Source: Aphelidium insulamus (Eukaryota; Aphelidiomycota; Aphelidea; Aphelidiaceae). From it: a stretch of DNA of 64,000 bases. How positions within the stretch are numbered: the stretch's first letter is position 1; every line of letters begins with the position of its first letter. The stretch lies in contig JAZDSV010000005.1 of assembly GCA_036784855.1 (NCBI GenBank), forward strand, positions 310,001 to 374,000. The letters are read 5' to 3'. Positions 22,829 to 33,258 of this stretch are shown here, in pieces. The notes under the pieces were generated by a model. That model saw only the letters and a program-made list of their open reading frames with translations. It searched no databases and was not told the DNA's origin. The position numbers were made by a program, and so were the translations under genes.

Positions 22829-22917
22829 CATTCCAGTCATAATTAAAGTCACATTCTATATTTTTAACACTTTCAAAACTTCATCTGCATCTCTACATAT
22901 ACACCTTGTACTACCTG

Positions 22918-25900
22918 CTACCGCTGCAACTGAATCATTGTTTGCTGCAAGCAGCAATTCTGACATAGCGGCTGATCATTCCGTTCCTGAAATGTCATAT
23001 TCACAAGATTCTTCTTGCAAATTGCACAATTAAAGTGTTCTGCGATGGTGAAAAAGATGATTACAACCGAATTGTAAAATTGGTACCCGGGTGAAACTGG
23101 TATTGTTTCTGCAAGGCTACCAAAACTTGACCGTCAATGCGAGAATTGCAGGAGTGGCAATTTATCAATTCAGTGCGATGACTGCTACACAAAACTTGGC
23201 CATTCAGCTTAAAGAAATGCTTTCCCGCCAAAGTTTCTCCGCATTGATCGCATTTTTTGCAGTTGACATGATACTTTTGGCCAAAGATTTCGACATAGTC
23301 TAAACATAGTTAGTTCAGCATCATAGGTTGGATGGCGTGCATACCAGTTTCAATAAATTCGCCACACCCGCCACAAGTCAAACCGCTCTGTCGCAGATAG
23401 CAGGGGCGACAAAATGGTAGTCCATCGAGAGGCAAGTAGTTTGTAGTTAGCGGAATTTCGCAACCTACAATAATGTAGTAGGAAGCGAGAGGAATCGTCT
23501 ATCATCACTAACCTGCGCAGACAAAACAATCCTGGTGCCAGTTTCGGTCCATTGCTTGCACAAAACTATCCGAAATGGGCAATTCACACGCAAAGCACTG
23601 TGGAAGATGCTGCTGGCAAAATAGACCGTCCGATAGCAAGGTAGCTGGTTGCGTCACAAGAGACGTCTTGCATTTACTGCACACAAAGTGCTGCTTGTGC
23701 CACATCTTGCCCTCGAATCGATGAACATCAACAAGCGATGTAACTGCTTGTTTGCACGAATCACAATCTCCAAGACTTTGCAACGATGCATTAGATGCTG
23801 CGGCAAGGGCGAGTTGCAGCTGCATGAGTGCCATCTGTTGTCGGCCCATTGCAGCCTTTTTAGTCGACGTAGTTGGGGAATCGGTTACGGACTGAGTTGT
23901 CGTCGGAGAGCTAGATTTTTGCTCTGCTGGTGCTGTCACCGTGGCCGTCCTACTCGTATCGAGAGATGCCGAGGCTGAGCTGGGGCTTTGAAGCGGCGTA
24001 TCTGAGTTGTCAAGTACTAATCAATGTAAGATTGCAGCAAACCTTCAAACGAGTTGTTGAGCGGTATCGGGTGCTCCGGGATTATAAGCGTCTCCAGCTT
24101 CTTCAAGTGTCCAGCAGCAAGTGCCTCTGCCATTACTACGTCCAATGTATTCATGGGCTCAAACGCTGAAGTTCGTTTTGAAGTGGCCGGCGATGGTTCA
24201 ACGGATTCGCCCAGTGCAGATATTCTGGGAAAGTCTCGAAGCATAGACTGATTTTGAGAATCGATCGTGCCTTCTCGCGATATTGTAGGAGCTCGGGAGT
24301 TTGGCGCAAGTTTCGGAGATCCAGGTAGAGTTGCCGCGCTTTGCGTGGAGAGCGCCGATGGACGACGATCCTACAGGTCAGCAACATGACTGTACACATT
24401 GAATGTGTTTTGAGCGATACCTTTGCCTCCTTCAGCACAGCGGTTACTTCTTCTTCAGATTTATTTGGAGGCATTGCGGAGGCATCGGGTGCAGCATCAG
24501 ATGCATCACTGGTGGATTATCGGGTTGCTTGGTGACAATACTGACACTACCTTGAAAGCTTAATTTTCTGTGTTCCTCGCTTCTGATCGCAACTTATTTG
24601 TTCGATAGCAGATGTAATTTCCGACAGTTGCTGGAGCAAGAGCTTGACGTTTGAACGATTTTGTTCCTGAGCATGAATCGTAAACACCGCACGAAAGAAC
24701 ATTTACATCAGCGTACTTTGATTCCTTCAGTTAAGCCACTGGACGCTTTTAATACCATTTCATACAGACTAGCGCAGCGCAGGCCAGCAGTCTTCTTGTC
24801 GACCTTTGTGCTTTTGGCAGGAATAGGCTGTATTCCTTTCAAGCTCTGAATCGCGTGAGATGCATTATCGTCATCATGTAGGCAGGGACGTACCGACACA
24901 TTATCAATAAAGGCGCGCATATCCTGCATGCGGGCAGTAATCACGGAATTCATATTCAGCATGTATGGTTCCTTTTGTCCAAATTCGACTAAATTGGCAA
25001 GATTTTGCAAGCTCTTAGCCAGCAAGGTAAGAGTTCGACTTGTGCTGGCATCCAAGTACACTGATGATAAGTTGTTAAAGCTAAACAGATCAGCAACGCA
25101 CCGTCCGTCAGTCCAAACAGTTTCGGTCCTAGAACTGCCGGAGCAAAAAACCGCAAGAAAACAAAACCACTGACTGAAACAATGGTGGAGTCTGGATCTT
25201 CTGGGAACCGCTGTTTAACATCTTGCTGCACTCTGTAAAACACTCGCCGCAGCGGCCTGCGAATTAATGCCCATACTGTTTATCATCAAGTAACCATACT
25301 TTGGAAAATCGGCAAGAGATTCGAAAATTCGATCAATCATGACTGAAAAGTAAGAGGTCAGATTCTTCCATGACTGTGACAAGTTGTCCTTCTTTTCTAG
25401 CCGCGTTGGATCAACCTGACAGATCAGAATCATTCTGCGATGTTGCAACAAGCGTACTTCGCAAAACTTTTTCTCGCGGATGATATCGGAAATTAGCGGC
25501 CCTAGGACGGATTGCAAAAAATCAAGCCCGACATGCTTCATAAACACATCAATGGCCTTGGAGGCGAGAGAGTTTGCGCGAAATAGAGTGGGCACATTTG
25601 CTGTGTTTAATGTTAATCCAAACTTTCTGCGACGGGCGGACGACTTGCCTGCTTCTCTAACTTCGCTGCTCACAACCGCCGAGAGGAAAGACTCCACCAC
25701 GCCCATGTAGTCGAATATGTTGATCAGACAGCTAGCATACTCTTCTCGCTCTATTTAATGGTGTTAAGCAGTAAAATATAGGTGCAATCGGTGGTCGCAC
25801 CTGGAATGGACGATCCGAGCAAAATCGCTAGTGAAAAGTCATTTTCAGCCAACAGCTATTGAAAAGCTTTCAAGACATCAATGATAATGATGAACAGCGC

Positions 25901-27369
25901 CTACCTTTATCGTTGGTTCGTATCGTGCAAGCGACAGGATAGGCGTAATCTGACAATGGTGTCACAAGTAGGCAATAGAGCGCACGTGCATCCCTACCTG
26001 GTATTTAACCTTGACTCTAATCATGCTGACGCTGCCGCAGTTGCCGGTGACAAACTTGGCGCATTTTACGTGACAATTGAATTTGCACTCTTTGCACTGC
26101 ATCTGAGCCGACAGCGCCCACATGATACCGGAACAGTGGCCGCAGTACGTGAGCGAGTTCAACTTCGTGTCAACCAGCTTGTGCGGCTTCTTGGCCTTGA
26201 TATGAACGAACCTGCGCATATAAGACGGGAAGTTCCTGGCTATCAATATTAGCCCTCACTTGAATCCGAGCCGGCAGTCTGCAGTGCGTGGACAAAGCGT
26301 CGCGGCTTATTGAGTAGCTGCGTGCTACGACGAGACCACTCTGCAATGGCGTAAGTTGTGACTGCGAGCTGATGTTTAACCTTACTGCTCTGTCCAACGC
26401 CGGACGACAAGTTCTCAATGTGTGCCGGCTTGGAGAGAAGGGTGTACCACCGATCGCTCTTCAGTCCATTCTGCACGTCCCCGATGGGAATGCTACTGTG
26501 GCCCATGAATATGTCGTCGCTTCCCTCGCCGACCGAGTGCCACACGGCAATATGCAGCTCCAAATCGGGGCGCACGTCATCCACCACGCTTGCAATCGTC
26601 AGCCACCGCGAAGGATAACATTTCACCGAACGTACAAGATGAATGTCTCGTTAAAGTGCGGCGATAGAGCGCCGCGCTTCACCGTGGTTGCCTGTGTGGA
26701 CTTTATGCGGCGGTCCGGCAGCAGATGCAGCACCACAAACGGGTCAGCGCTTCCCGAAGCGCTCCTCGGCGACAAGTTGCGCGCCGATATCACTATGAAC
26801 ATTCACATACATTGCCTATGCAGATATACAGCTATGTGCATACCATTCACGGCGTAAGTGTGCGTCTTGATGTCGTCCTTGGGCGGAAAGTAGGCCATCT
26901 TGACACGGACGTCGCCGCTGACCGCGTTCTCCAGATCGCACGGTGTAAGCGCGAACCACTGCTCCTCCTCCAGCTGGCCCGAGATGAGCAGCGGCTTGGG
27001 GAACACCACCTGGCCCAGCTGGAGCGGGGCGGCCTTGCTGTCGGGCAGCCGGTGCTGCACCACCACCGCCAGCTGCGAGAAGTCGGCGCCCAGACTGCCG
27101 AATGTGAACTCCTCGCTCCAGAACGGGTTGTTGTTGTTGTAGACGGTGGGGCTGAGCTGTTCCGCGCCGTCCAGCGCCACGGCGACATACGGGTCGCAGA
27201 TCTCTGTGGGAGGTGCCGGGGTCAGCGTGGTGCCAACATGTCTGTGACACTCACTGGCGCGGTCGGACGACAGGTTCTTTGCCTCCAGCACACGGCAGGT
27301 GATCTTGCGGTCAATGAAGGCGTCGCCCTCACCCGCGCCTCCGCCAGTCTGTGTGCGCGTAATGGTCAT
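22918..27369 (-). CDS. C2-C2-C1-RasGAP-LIM(3) multidomain protein
   Basis: About 20 exons join in frame from the ATG at 27369. In order they encode C2 domain 1 (KITCRVLEAKNL, CDPYVAVALDG, NPFWSEEF) and C2 domain 2 (VISARNLSPRSASGSADPF, HFNETF). A zinc-binding C1 domain follows (HKLVDTKLNSLTYCGHC, CKECKFNCHVKC). The RasGAP domain has TLFRANSLASKAI with the FLR-type Arg, FLRFFAPAVLGP, and LTLLAKSLQNLANLVEFGQKE. A coiled-coil and Ser-rich linker leads to three LIM-type zinc domains at the C-terminus (CDSC, CGGCGE and CHSCNS series). It should turn off Ras at membranes and may bind actin or adaptors through LIM. One intron (26240-26259) would be only 20 nt. Confidence 0.82.
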
Positions 27370-27538
27370 GGCAGATGGGCGAGAGAGACTGTGGACACAC
27401 AAGCACTGTATTTGTTGGCCGCGGCGGTGGTCCCTGTGGTCGTCAATGTCAATGGCAATGCACATATATGTAGATGACAGGGTGTCTATGGATGTGTGTA
27501 TGCATGAGGGTGTCTTGGATGTGTATGTGTGTATGTGT

Positions 27539-29194
27539 CTATGCCCAGTGGCGGTCGGGAAACACCACCGGCGCCACCATGGTCCAGTTGTAGAGCGCGT
27601 AGGCGATCCACGACGTGACCACCTTCACCCACGCCGCCTTCCAGGACTTGCCAATTACCGCGGACTGTTCGGCAGTGCTTCCAGCATGCACGCCCGAGTC
27701 CCAGTTGGTGAGCAGCATGGCCACGTACATGGACGCTATGGCGAATATCACGTGGAAGAAGGCGTAGTTGTATGTGCAGGCGTCGCTCTCGTCGTCAAAG
27801 TCCGAGTCTGTGTCGGCGCCTACGCCGCCACCGCCACCACCATCATCCATGGAGGACAGAGCGAGGTAGTCACGGGATCCCGCGGCAGACGATGAAGTGG
27901 CAAATGTGACAGACTGCACGGCCGTGTTGGACGTGGTGTACACCAGTGCCAAGAAGGTAAGAGCCGCGCCGACTACAATGCTGGCAGTGCGAGGGTGATG
28001 CGTGTCTGCCAGCGGGTTGCACACGTCCTCCGGCTCACTGCTTATACCCGTGGCCACCAGGTACGTGCAGTAGGCTGTCACGTACGTGTGTGTCAGATGT
28101 GGCTGTGACAATGCCGTTACAGTCACGTACCGACAACGAACGCGGCCACCGGGAGACCGCTGGTGGGGTTGGCCTCCTGGACGCGAGGGTGAACGCTGAC
28201 AACGCACGTAATTACCGCCAGCACCAAGTTGAACGCGATGAAGAACTGGTTGAGACTGCAGCCACCGCCGCCAAAGTATCCAAACAGCAACCCGGTGCCG
28301 ACTACCGCGCCCAGCACCAGCAGTATGGTCACCGCTCCTAGAACACGCAGATACTGCACATTGTCCGTCTCCTCGTGCAGCTGTAGCAGCTTTTCACTAT
28401 GTGTAGTAGTTGTGTTAGAAAATACACAACTGTAGACAATATATGTATGTACACATGGAACCATGCACACACCTCCACCGGTAGCCGCAGTCAATGAGCA
28501 GAATCAGCTGGACGAGTAGAAATAGCGCGGCAAACACGGCGCTCCACGATCCGTACGCGATGAATGTTTCGTGCGGTATGTAGAAGGCAGCCACCGCAAG
28601 CGCCACGTACACCATCAGCTTTGGGCCCCACATTCTATTGTGTATGTATGTATGTATGGGCAGTTCGTTGATATAAGTATCGGTGGCTGGACGTACCCGT
28701 TGTGCAGAGGAGCCCGAGGATCGCTGCCAGACCGCACGCCCACCGTCAGCAGGCACATTAACGCGTGGAACACCACCGATACAAACGTGACTCTGCATGC
28801 GGGCGTTAGTGTATGGGTGTGTTGATGTCCATGTCACATGACAGGGACAACACTGTTATACATAGACGTGCCGATAAGTTGCAAGTGGACCGTAGCAGAG
28901 ACCCTCGGGACACTCCAGATGATAAAAGGGGACGCGATCGAAAGACTCGCGCAAGCGCTGCACCGCCCAGTCCGTGAGCATGACCCATGCCACCACTGTG
29001 TTAAGGAGGAATAGTGCCTTCATATATATCATTCATATCTTATTTTCACATGGGTGGCTCAGCACACGAACCGCGTAGGCGACACGCGTGGCCGTGCTCG
29101 CGTTTAGACGCAGTACGGTGTAGCAGCACTTGCACGCCGTGGACCCGAAGCAGCAGGCCAAGTCCGTGGCCACACACGCCAATATCGCGCCCAT
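27539..29194 (-). CDS. SERINC/TMS1 family multipass membrane protein
   Basis: SERINC/TMS proteins are ~10-helix membrane proteins linked to phospholipid handling in fungi and animals. The start MGAILACVATDLACCFGSTA and the Cys-rich CKCC segment are hallmarks. Later landmarks are CPEGLCYGPLATYR, DPRAPLHNGMWGPK, LLIDCGYRW, YNYAFFHVIFAIASMYVAML and the C-terminal SWIAYALYNWTMVAPVVFPD. There are six exons. The intron at 28793-28871 must use a GC donor (CG|GCACGT) to keep the conserved YR-V junction in frame. It lies head-to-tail between the RasGAP-LIM and BICRA-like genes. Confidence 0.92.
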
Positions 29195-29278
29195 ACACCA
29201 CCGCCAGCGAGTGTCAACAAAATGCTGCCATCAACAAACATAAACACTTATACGTAAATACCATACAATCTAATGCCT

Positions 29279-31259
29279 TCAAGATACGGCCGACTCTTCA
29301 TACTCGTCCTCTTCATCTTCATCGTCGTCTTCGTAGTCGTCCTCTGCGCCCTCCGTACCGTCTCGGCTGTCGGTGCTTGCCGACACGGACATTGTGTTCT
29401 CGTTGGCGTCATCGTCGTCCTGATCGCTGAGCTCTTGGTCATTCACGGTTCCGTCGCTGCTGCCCGAGTCCTGTTCGACGGAGTTGCCACCGGGATCCCC
29501 TGGCGTCGAATAATCATCGCGAGATGTGATGTCGATGTGGCTCTGGCCAACTGGTGCCATTTTCGCATTGATACTGTTCTCAGGCAAAGTCTGTTGATGA
29601 AGTGAATGCTGTTCTGGCGATGTCCTTGAAGGCGAAGTGGAACCGTGCGGGACAACTGGACGTGCAGTTTGATAGTGGGTACTGTTACTCCGTGCCGCTA
29701 CTTGACCGGCAGCACGACGCAGCGGCAGTCCATAATTTGGCGGCCGTTGCAAGGGCGACGAAGTAGATGCTGCCGATGACGATGACGCGGACATCATCAT
29801 GCGGGCGTGTTCGGCTTGAAGCGATGCATGTGGTAGCTGACCGTAGCTCCTGGCCGTGATTGCTGATAAAAAGTTATTGTAGCCGGTGCGTAACTTCTGC
29901 ATGAGGGCATTTTCATCGTCGGTTAGCAGGCGATCGCACAACACCGCCAGTTCAGGATCAGCAGGTTGCTTTACAGTAATTAAATGAACGAGTACTAAAA
30001 ATATAAAGATACCTCGGAAATGCGTTTACCCAGCGCCGCTATCCGTTCACAAACTCGTGTCGCCTCCTGGTCAAACTTTGTGACTCCAGCTGCCATTGAT
30101 AAAAACATTATTGTCAATATGAGCATCAACGTACGCTTTAAATCGATTGCGATGCTGGATAGGTCAATATCCGGGTACTGATAAATGTGATACGGAAGCA
30201 GGCGGTCTGCAGCGTCTCGCAGTGACATGAATGGAGATTTTACATCCGGCGTGTGAACACTGCGCTGATCCCTGGCCAATGAAATTGCAAGCCTATACAT
30301 ATATCTGTGAGCAGTTCTATTGTCGCTGCACAGTACATATATGCATTTAGATTAAAATACTTTCATACATGCACTACGTACTTTTTCCGTGTCCGTAGTT
30401 CGGTGAGGACGTTGTCAATGTCGCGTTTGAGTTGATTGTAGTCGGCTTCTTGGAACTGAGGCTGGCGCTGTTGACGCTGTGCTGCCGACTACGGGAGCAA
30501 ACAGTTAGCGAATGCCCAATACATACAACTTTCAGTTCAGTTCAATTCGCTTACCTGCTGTGAGTGATGTGATGCTGTGGTGGCAGAGTTTGGCAGCGAC
30601 TGTTGAGCCTCTCGCGCATGCATACGCATAATCTCATTGGCAATGAACTGTCGTTGCTGCTGGCTGAGACGGTTGGCGGCCTGCGGGTTGGCCAGCTTGT
30701 AGAGGATCTGGTGGCCGCGTTGAACCTTTTGCACGGCGACCCCCGCCACGGACAGCGTCTCCAATAAAATCTCTGTGGCTGTCGGTGCAGTTGGTTGCGG
30801 CCGGTTTTGCTGTTGAGAGTGAGGCTGAGCCTGCGGTTGAGGTCTGGGGTGGTGTTGCGATGTTGGTAGTGCGAGGGGTTGCCGCGGCGGAGACGATGAT
30901 GAGAGTGGCATTGAGGGCGCGTGTCGCCTCAGCCCGGCTTGCGGTTGCTGCGGCATAGATTGTGCCAGCTGCGGTGCGTATGACTGAATGGGTGTCCCAC
31001 CCACACGGGCCAGATGCTGCTGCAGTTGGTGCTGGTGCTGCGCTGCCAGAGACGCGTACTGGCGCATCGCCGCGCCTGTGTTTCCTCCGTGCGACCTCTG
31101 AGCTATGGCTGCGGCCATGTTGCGCGCCGTCGTAGGGGACAATGCACCTGGCTGTTGCTGTTGCTGCGGAGATGGCTGTCTCGGTGACGCTCCAAAGCCC
31201 GACGCTCGCGGCGCATTTGGCGCTTGCTGGGGCGACGATCTGCCGCCATTCTGTGCCAT
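29279..31259 (-). CDS. BICRA/GLTSCR1-like SWI/SNF-associated protein
   Basis: The first exon encodes a Gln/Pro/His-rich low-complexity region (MAQNGGRSSPQQ...). Downstream exons contain the helical GLTSCR-type core: PFMSLRDAADRLLPYHIYQYP, then an amphipathic stretch (TKFDQEATRVCERIAAL) and LAVLCDRLLTDDENALMQKL. The RLLPYH motif is characteristic of the conserved region of GLTSCR1/BICRA, a subunit of non-canonical BAF/SWI-SNF remodellers. A Ser-rich and then strongly Asp/Glu-rich C-terminus ends the protein. Four short introns keep the frame. The family assignment rests mainly on one motif and the general architecture, so it is tentative. Confidence 0.6.
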
Positions 31260-31352
31260 GCAATTATCTACCTGCAATCTATACAATCAAGACAGTGCAT
31301 TGCAGTAGTTTATTTCTTCATCGCTGTGCTTTTGCATTCCAAGGGACGCCGT

Positions 31353-32072
31353 CTAATTGATGGATTTGGGCTTAGACTTTGGCTTGGACTTGGATTTATG
31401 GTTGGCCTTGGGCTTGGGCTTATCATTCTTGTTATTATTCTTTGTCTTCGCTGGCTTCTTCTTTGCCACGTATGTTTGCTTGTTAAACTCATCTGCCGTA
31501 CATTTGTGAGAGCAAGTGCCGGACGCCTCTTTGTCATTCTTGTTCATCGCTTTGGACACACAACATTTCAATAGTGGACCGCACGTGTGGCTTCGACCCA
31601 AAGCATGATCAAAACCGCAGAGTTCGCCCTTTCGCGCTGCAAATGCTCCAAACCAAGCATGGGCATCAGCTTTTCCCAACGGCAAAACTTGGTCACACTT
31701 TCCACTATTTAGACAGAACAAGCCCGCTTTGCATCGCTTCAAACCGACAAAGGGTGCCTGTGTCAACGACTTTTTGCCGCAGTCATCCGTCGTGTCTTTC
31801 ATGATGCATGCTCCTAGAGAAGGGCGACAACCTCGGCTTAACTCGCAGTGCGCATTCGAAGTTCCGCAGTAGCCTCCACTGCTGCAACAAGCACCTTGTG
31901 GGCAGATTTGCGTGCGGGTGTGAATTCCATTCTTAATCTCGCCACATTTACCATCGAGCGGAATGCAAGTGCCAGTACGAATATCGGGACTGCAGATCGG
32001 TGGCTTTGTCGCTGCCAAAGTCCTGGCGGCCGCGGCAGACAAAAACAACAGTGCAACAAGCGCGAATTTCAT
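31353..32072 (-). CDS. Secreted Cys-rich protein with hevein-like motif (paralogue A)
   Basis: Intronless. A signal peptide (MKFALVALLFLSAAAARTLA) precedes a Cys-rich domain. It contains CSPDIRTGTCIPLDGKCGE and QICPQGACCSSGGYCGTSNAHC. The latter resembles the CCS..GYCG core of type-1 chitin-binding (hevein) modules. Further Cys pairs follow in LKRCKAGLFC, SHTCGPLLKCC and GTCSHKC. The C-terminal ~40 residues are Lys/Asn/Pro/Ser-rich. I chose the Met at 32072 because the signal peptide begins there. An upstream ATG would add seven residues. It is a tandem duplicate of the next gene. Chitin binding is possible but not shown. Confidence 0.75.
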   Translation of the reverse strand: MKFALVALLFLSAAAARTLAATKPPICSPDIRTGTCIPLDGKCGEIKNGIHTRTQICPQGACCSSGGYCGTSNAHCELSRGCRPSLGACIMKDTTDDCGKKSLTQAPFVGLKRCKAGLFCLNSGKCDQVLPLGKADAHAWFGAFAARKGELCGFDHALGRSHTCGPLLKCCVSKAMNKNDKEASGTCSHKCTADEFNKQTYVAKKKPAKTKNNNKNDKPKPKANHKSKSKPKSKPKSIN

Positions 32073-32137
32073 TTTCTCTTCGATTTCTATCAATCAATAG
32101 TCGAAAGTTTGATGCTCGTCGCGGTCGCTTTCTGGTG

Positions 32138-32172
32138 GAAATGTTACACAAACTGACATGCCGAATGATTGG
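32138..32172 (-). promoter_or_regulatory. Promoter element shared by the two Cys-rich genes
   Basis: The + strand reads AAATGTTACACAAACTGAC and then, 11 bases later, ATTGG. The same arrangement with a few changes occurs at about 32993-33030 upstream of the paralogue. On the coding strand each includes a CCAAT box 66 to 95 bp before the ATG. Conservation in otherwise divergent flanks suggests a shared promoter, or simply a young duplication. Confidence 0.5.
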
Positions 32173-32274
32173 CCCGCCGCTGTGACATTGAGCGACAAGG
32201 CAGCAGTTAGCAGCAAGACAGCCAAAAGAAGATCACATAGATTTATTGCATTATTTAAACGAATTGGCGTGTCT

Positions 32275-32934
32275 TTAATTATGGCCAGGGCTTTGCTTTC
32301 TGGGTCTGTTCACGGCATCATACGTGGCATCATTAATTTCATCTGCCTTGCACTTGGACGCAGAGCAAATTCCAGACGCCAACGGGTCCTTGGATTTATC
32401 TTTTTTGGACACGCAGCAGTTTAGCGCCGGACCACAAGTGTGACTACGCCCGTCATAAAGGCTAAAACCACATAGATCTTTTTCGCGCGCGAGCAACGCG
32501 CCGAACCAAATGTGACCATCAGCCTTTTCCGATGGAACATACTTTCTGCATGTTCCCTGCTTAGTGCAAAACAAACCATCGGCGCAGCGCTTAAATCCAA
32601 CGAACGGAGCTTCATCCAAGGACTTTTTGCCGCACACTTGATCTGGTTTCGTCATGGTGCACGCTCCCAGAGCAGGGTTGCAACCTTTAGAAACTTCACA
32701 GTGGTTACTGGAGGTTCCGCACCAGCCACCACTGCTGCAGCATGCACCTTGCGGGCAAATCTGAGTGCGGGTGTGAGCTCCATTCTTGACCTCGCCACAC
32801 ACACCATCAAGCGGAATGCAAGTGCCGGTAAGAATATCGGGGCTGCAGATCGGTGGCTTGGGAACAGCCAAGGTTTTGGCGCTTACGGCAGACGCAAAGA
32901 GCAGAGTAGTGAGAGACTTGGCAATCAGTTGCAT
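32275..32934 (-). CDS. Secreted Cys-rich protein with hevein-like motif (paralogue B)
   Basis: Intronless tandem paralogue of the gene at 31353-32072. It has a signal peptide (MQLIAKSLTTLLFASAVSA) and the same cysteine framework: CSPDILTGTCIPLDGVCGE, QICPQGACCSSGGWCGTSSNHC, APFVGFKRCADGLFC, SHTCGPALNCCVSK and ICSASKCK. The Lys-rich tail of paralogue A is missing. Instead it ends about 20 residues after the last Cys. The conserved non-Cys segments (KAD.H.WFGA, GRSHTCGP) show that more than a minimal hevein fold is conserved. Confidence 0.75.
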   Translation of the reverse strand: MQLIAKSLTTLLFASAVSAKTLAVPKPPICSPDILTGTCIPLDGVCGEVKNGAHTRTQICPQGACCSSGGWCGTSSNHCEVSKGCNPALGACTMTKPDQVCGKKSLDEAPFVGFKRCADGLFCTKQGTCRKYVPSEKADGHIWFGALLAREKDLCGFSLYDGRSHTCGPALNCCVSKKDKSKDPLASGICSASKCKADEINDATYDAVNRPRKQSPGHN

Positions 32935-32992
32935 TCTAGTTGACTGTCAGGTGATGTGCAAGTTTCGGTTTCGCAGACTGTTTTATAGTCAC

Positions 32993-33030
32993 AAAATGTT
33001 ACACAAACCGACGAGCCACCTGATTGGTTG
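32993..33030 (-). promoter_or_regulatory. Second copy of the shared Cys-rich gene promoter element
   Basis: The + strand reads AAAATGTTACACAAACCGAC followed by a GATTGG stretch, matching 32138-32172. A further ATTGG lies at 33051. The divergent PMS2-type gene starts at 33259. A short (ATCA)n run lies at about 33064-33087. Confidence 0.5.
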
Positions 33031-33258
33031 TTTCGTATTGAATGACTCTGATTGGTTGTCCATCGATTAATCAATCAATCAATCAATCCGGCAACGATGT
33101 GAAGATATGACTGGAGTGAAATTAAGGTTATCGTTGGTAACCTGTGGTGTCAAATAAGTCTCTCGTATGTAAATACATATGTATGACATTCGGTTGGCTG
33201 CACGGGGCACTTCAAGTATTATTCAAGTAATAAGTGGCTGCTGTTTAGCTTGTAAATC

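Noticed and set aside
26725-27477. 250-codon open frame on the + strand opposite the first C2 domain of the RasGAP-LIM gene
   Set aside because: It is antisense to a clear C2 domain, has no recognisable motif, and follows from GC-rich codon usage on the other strand.
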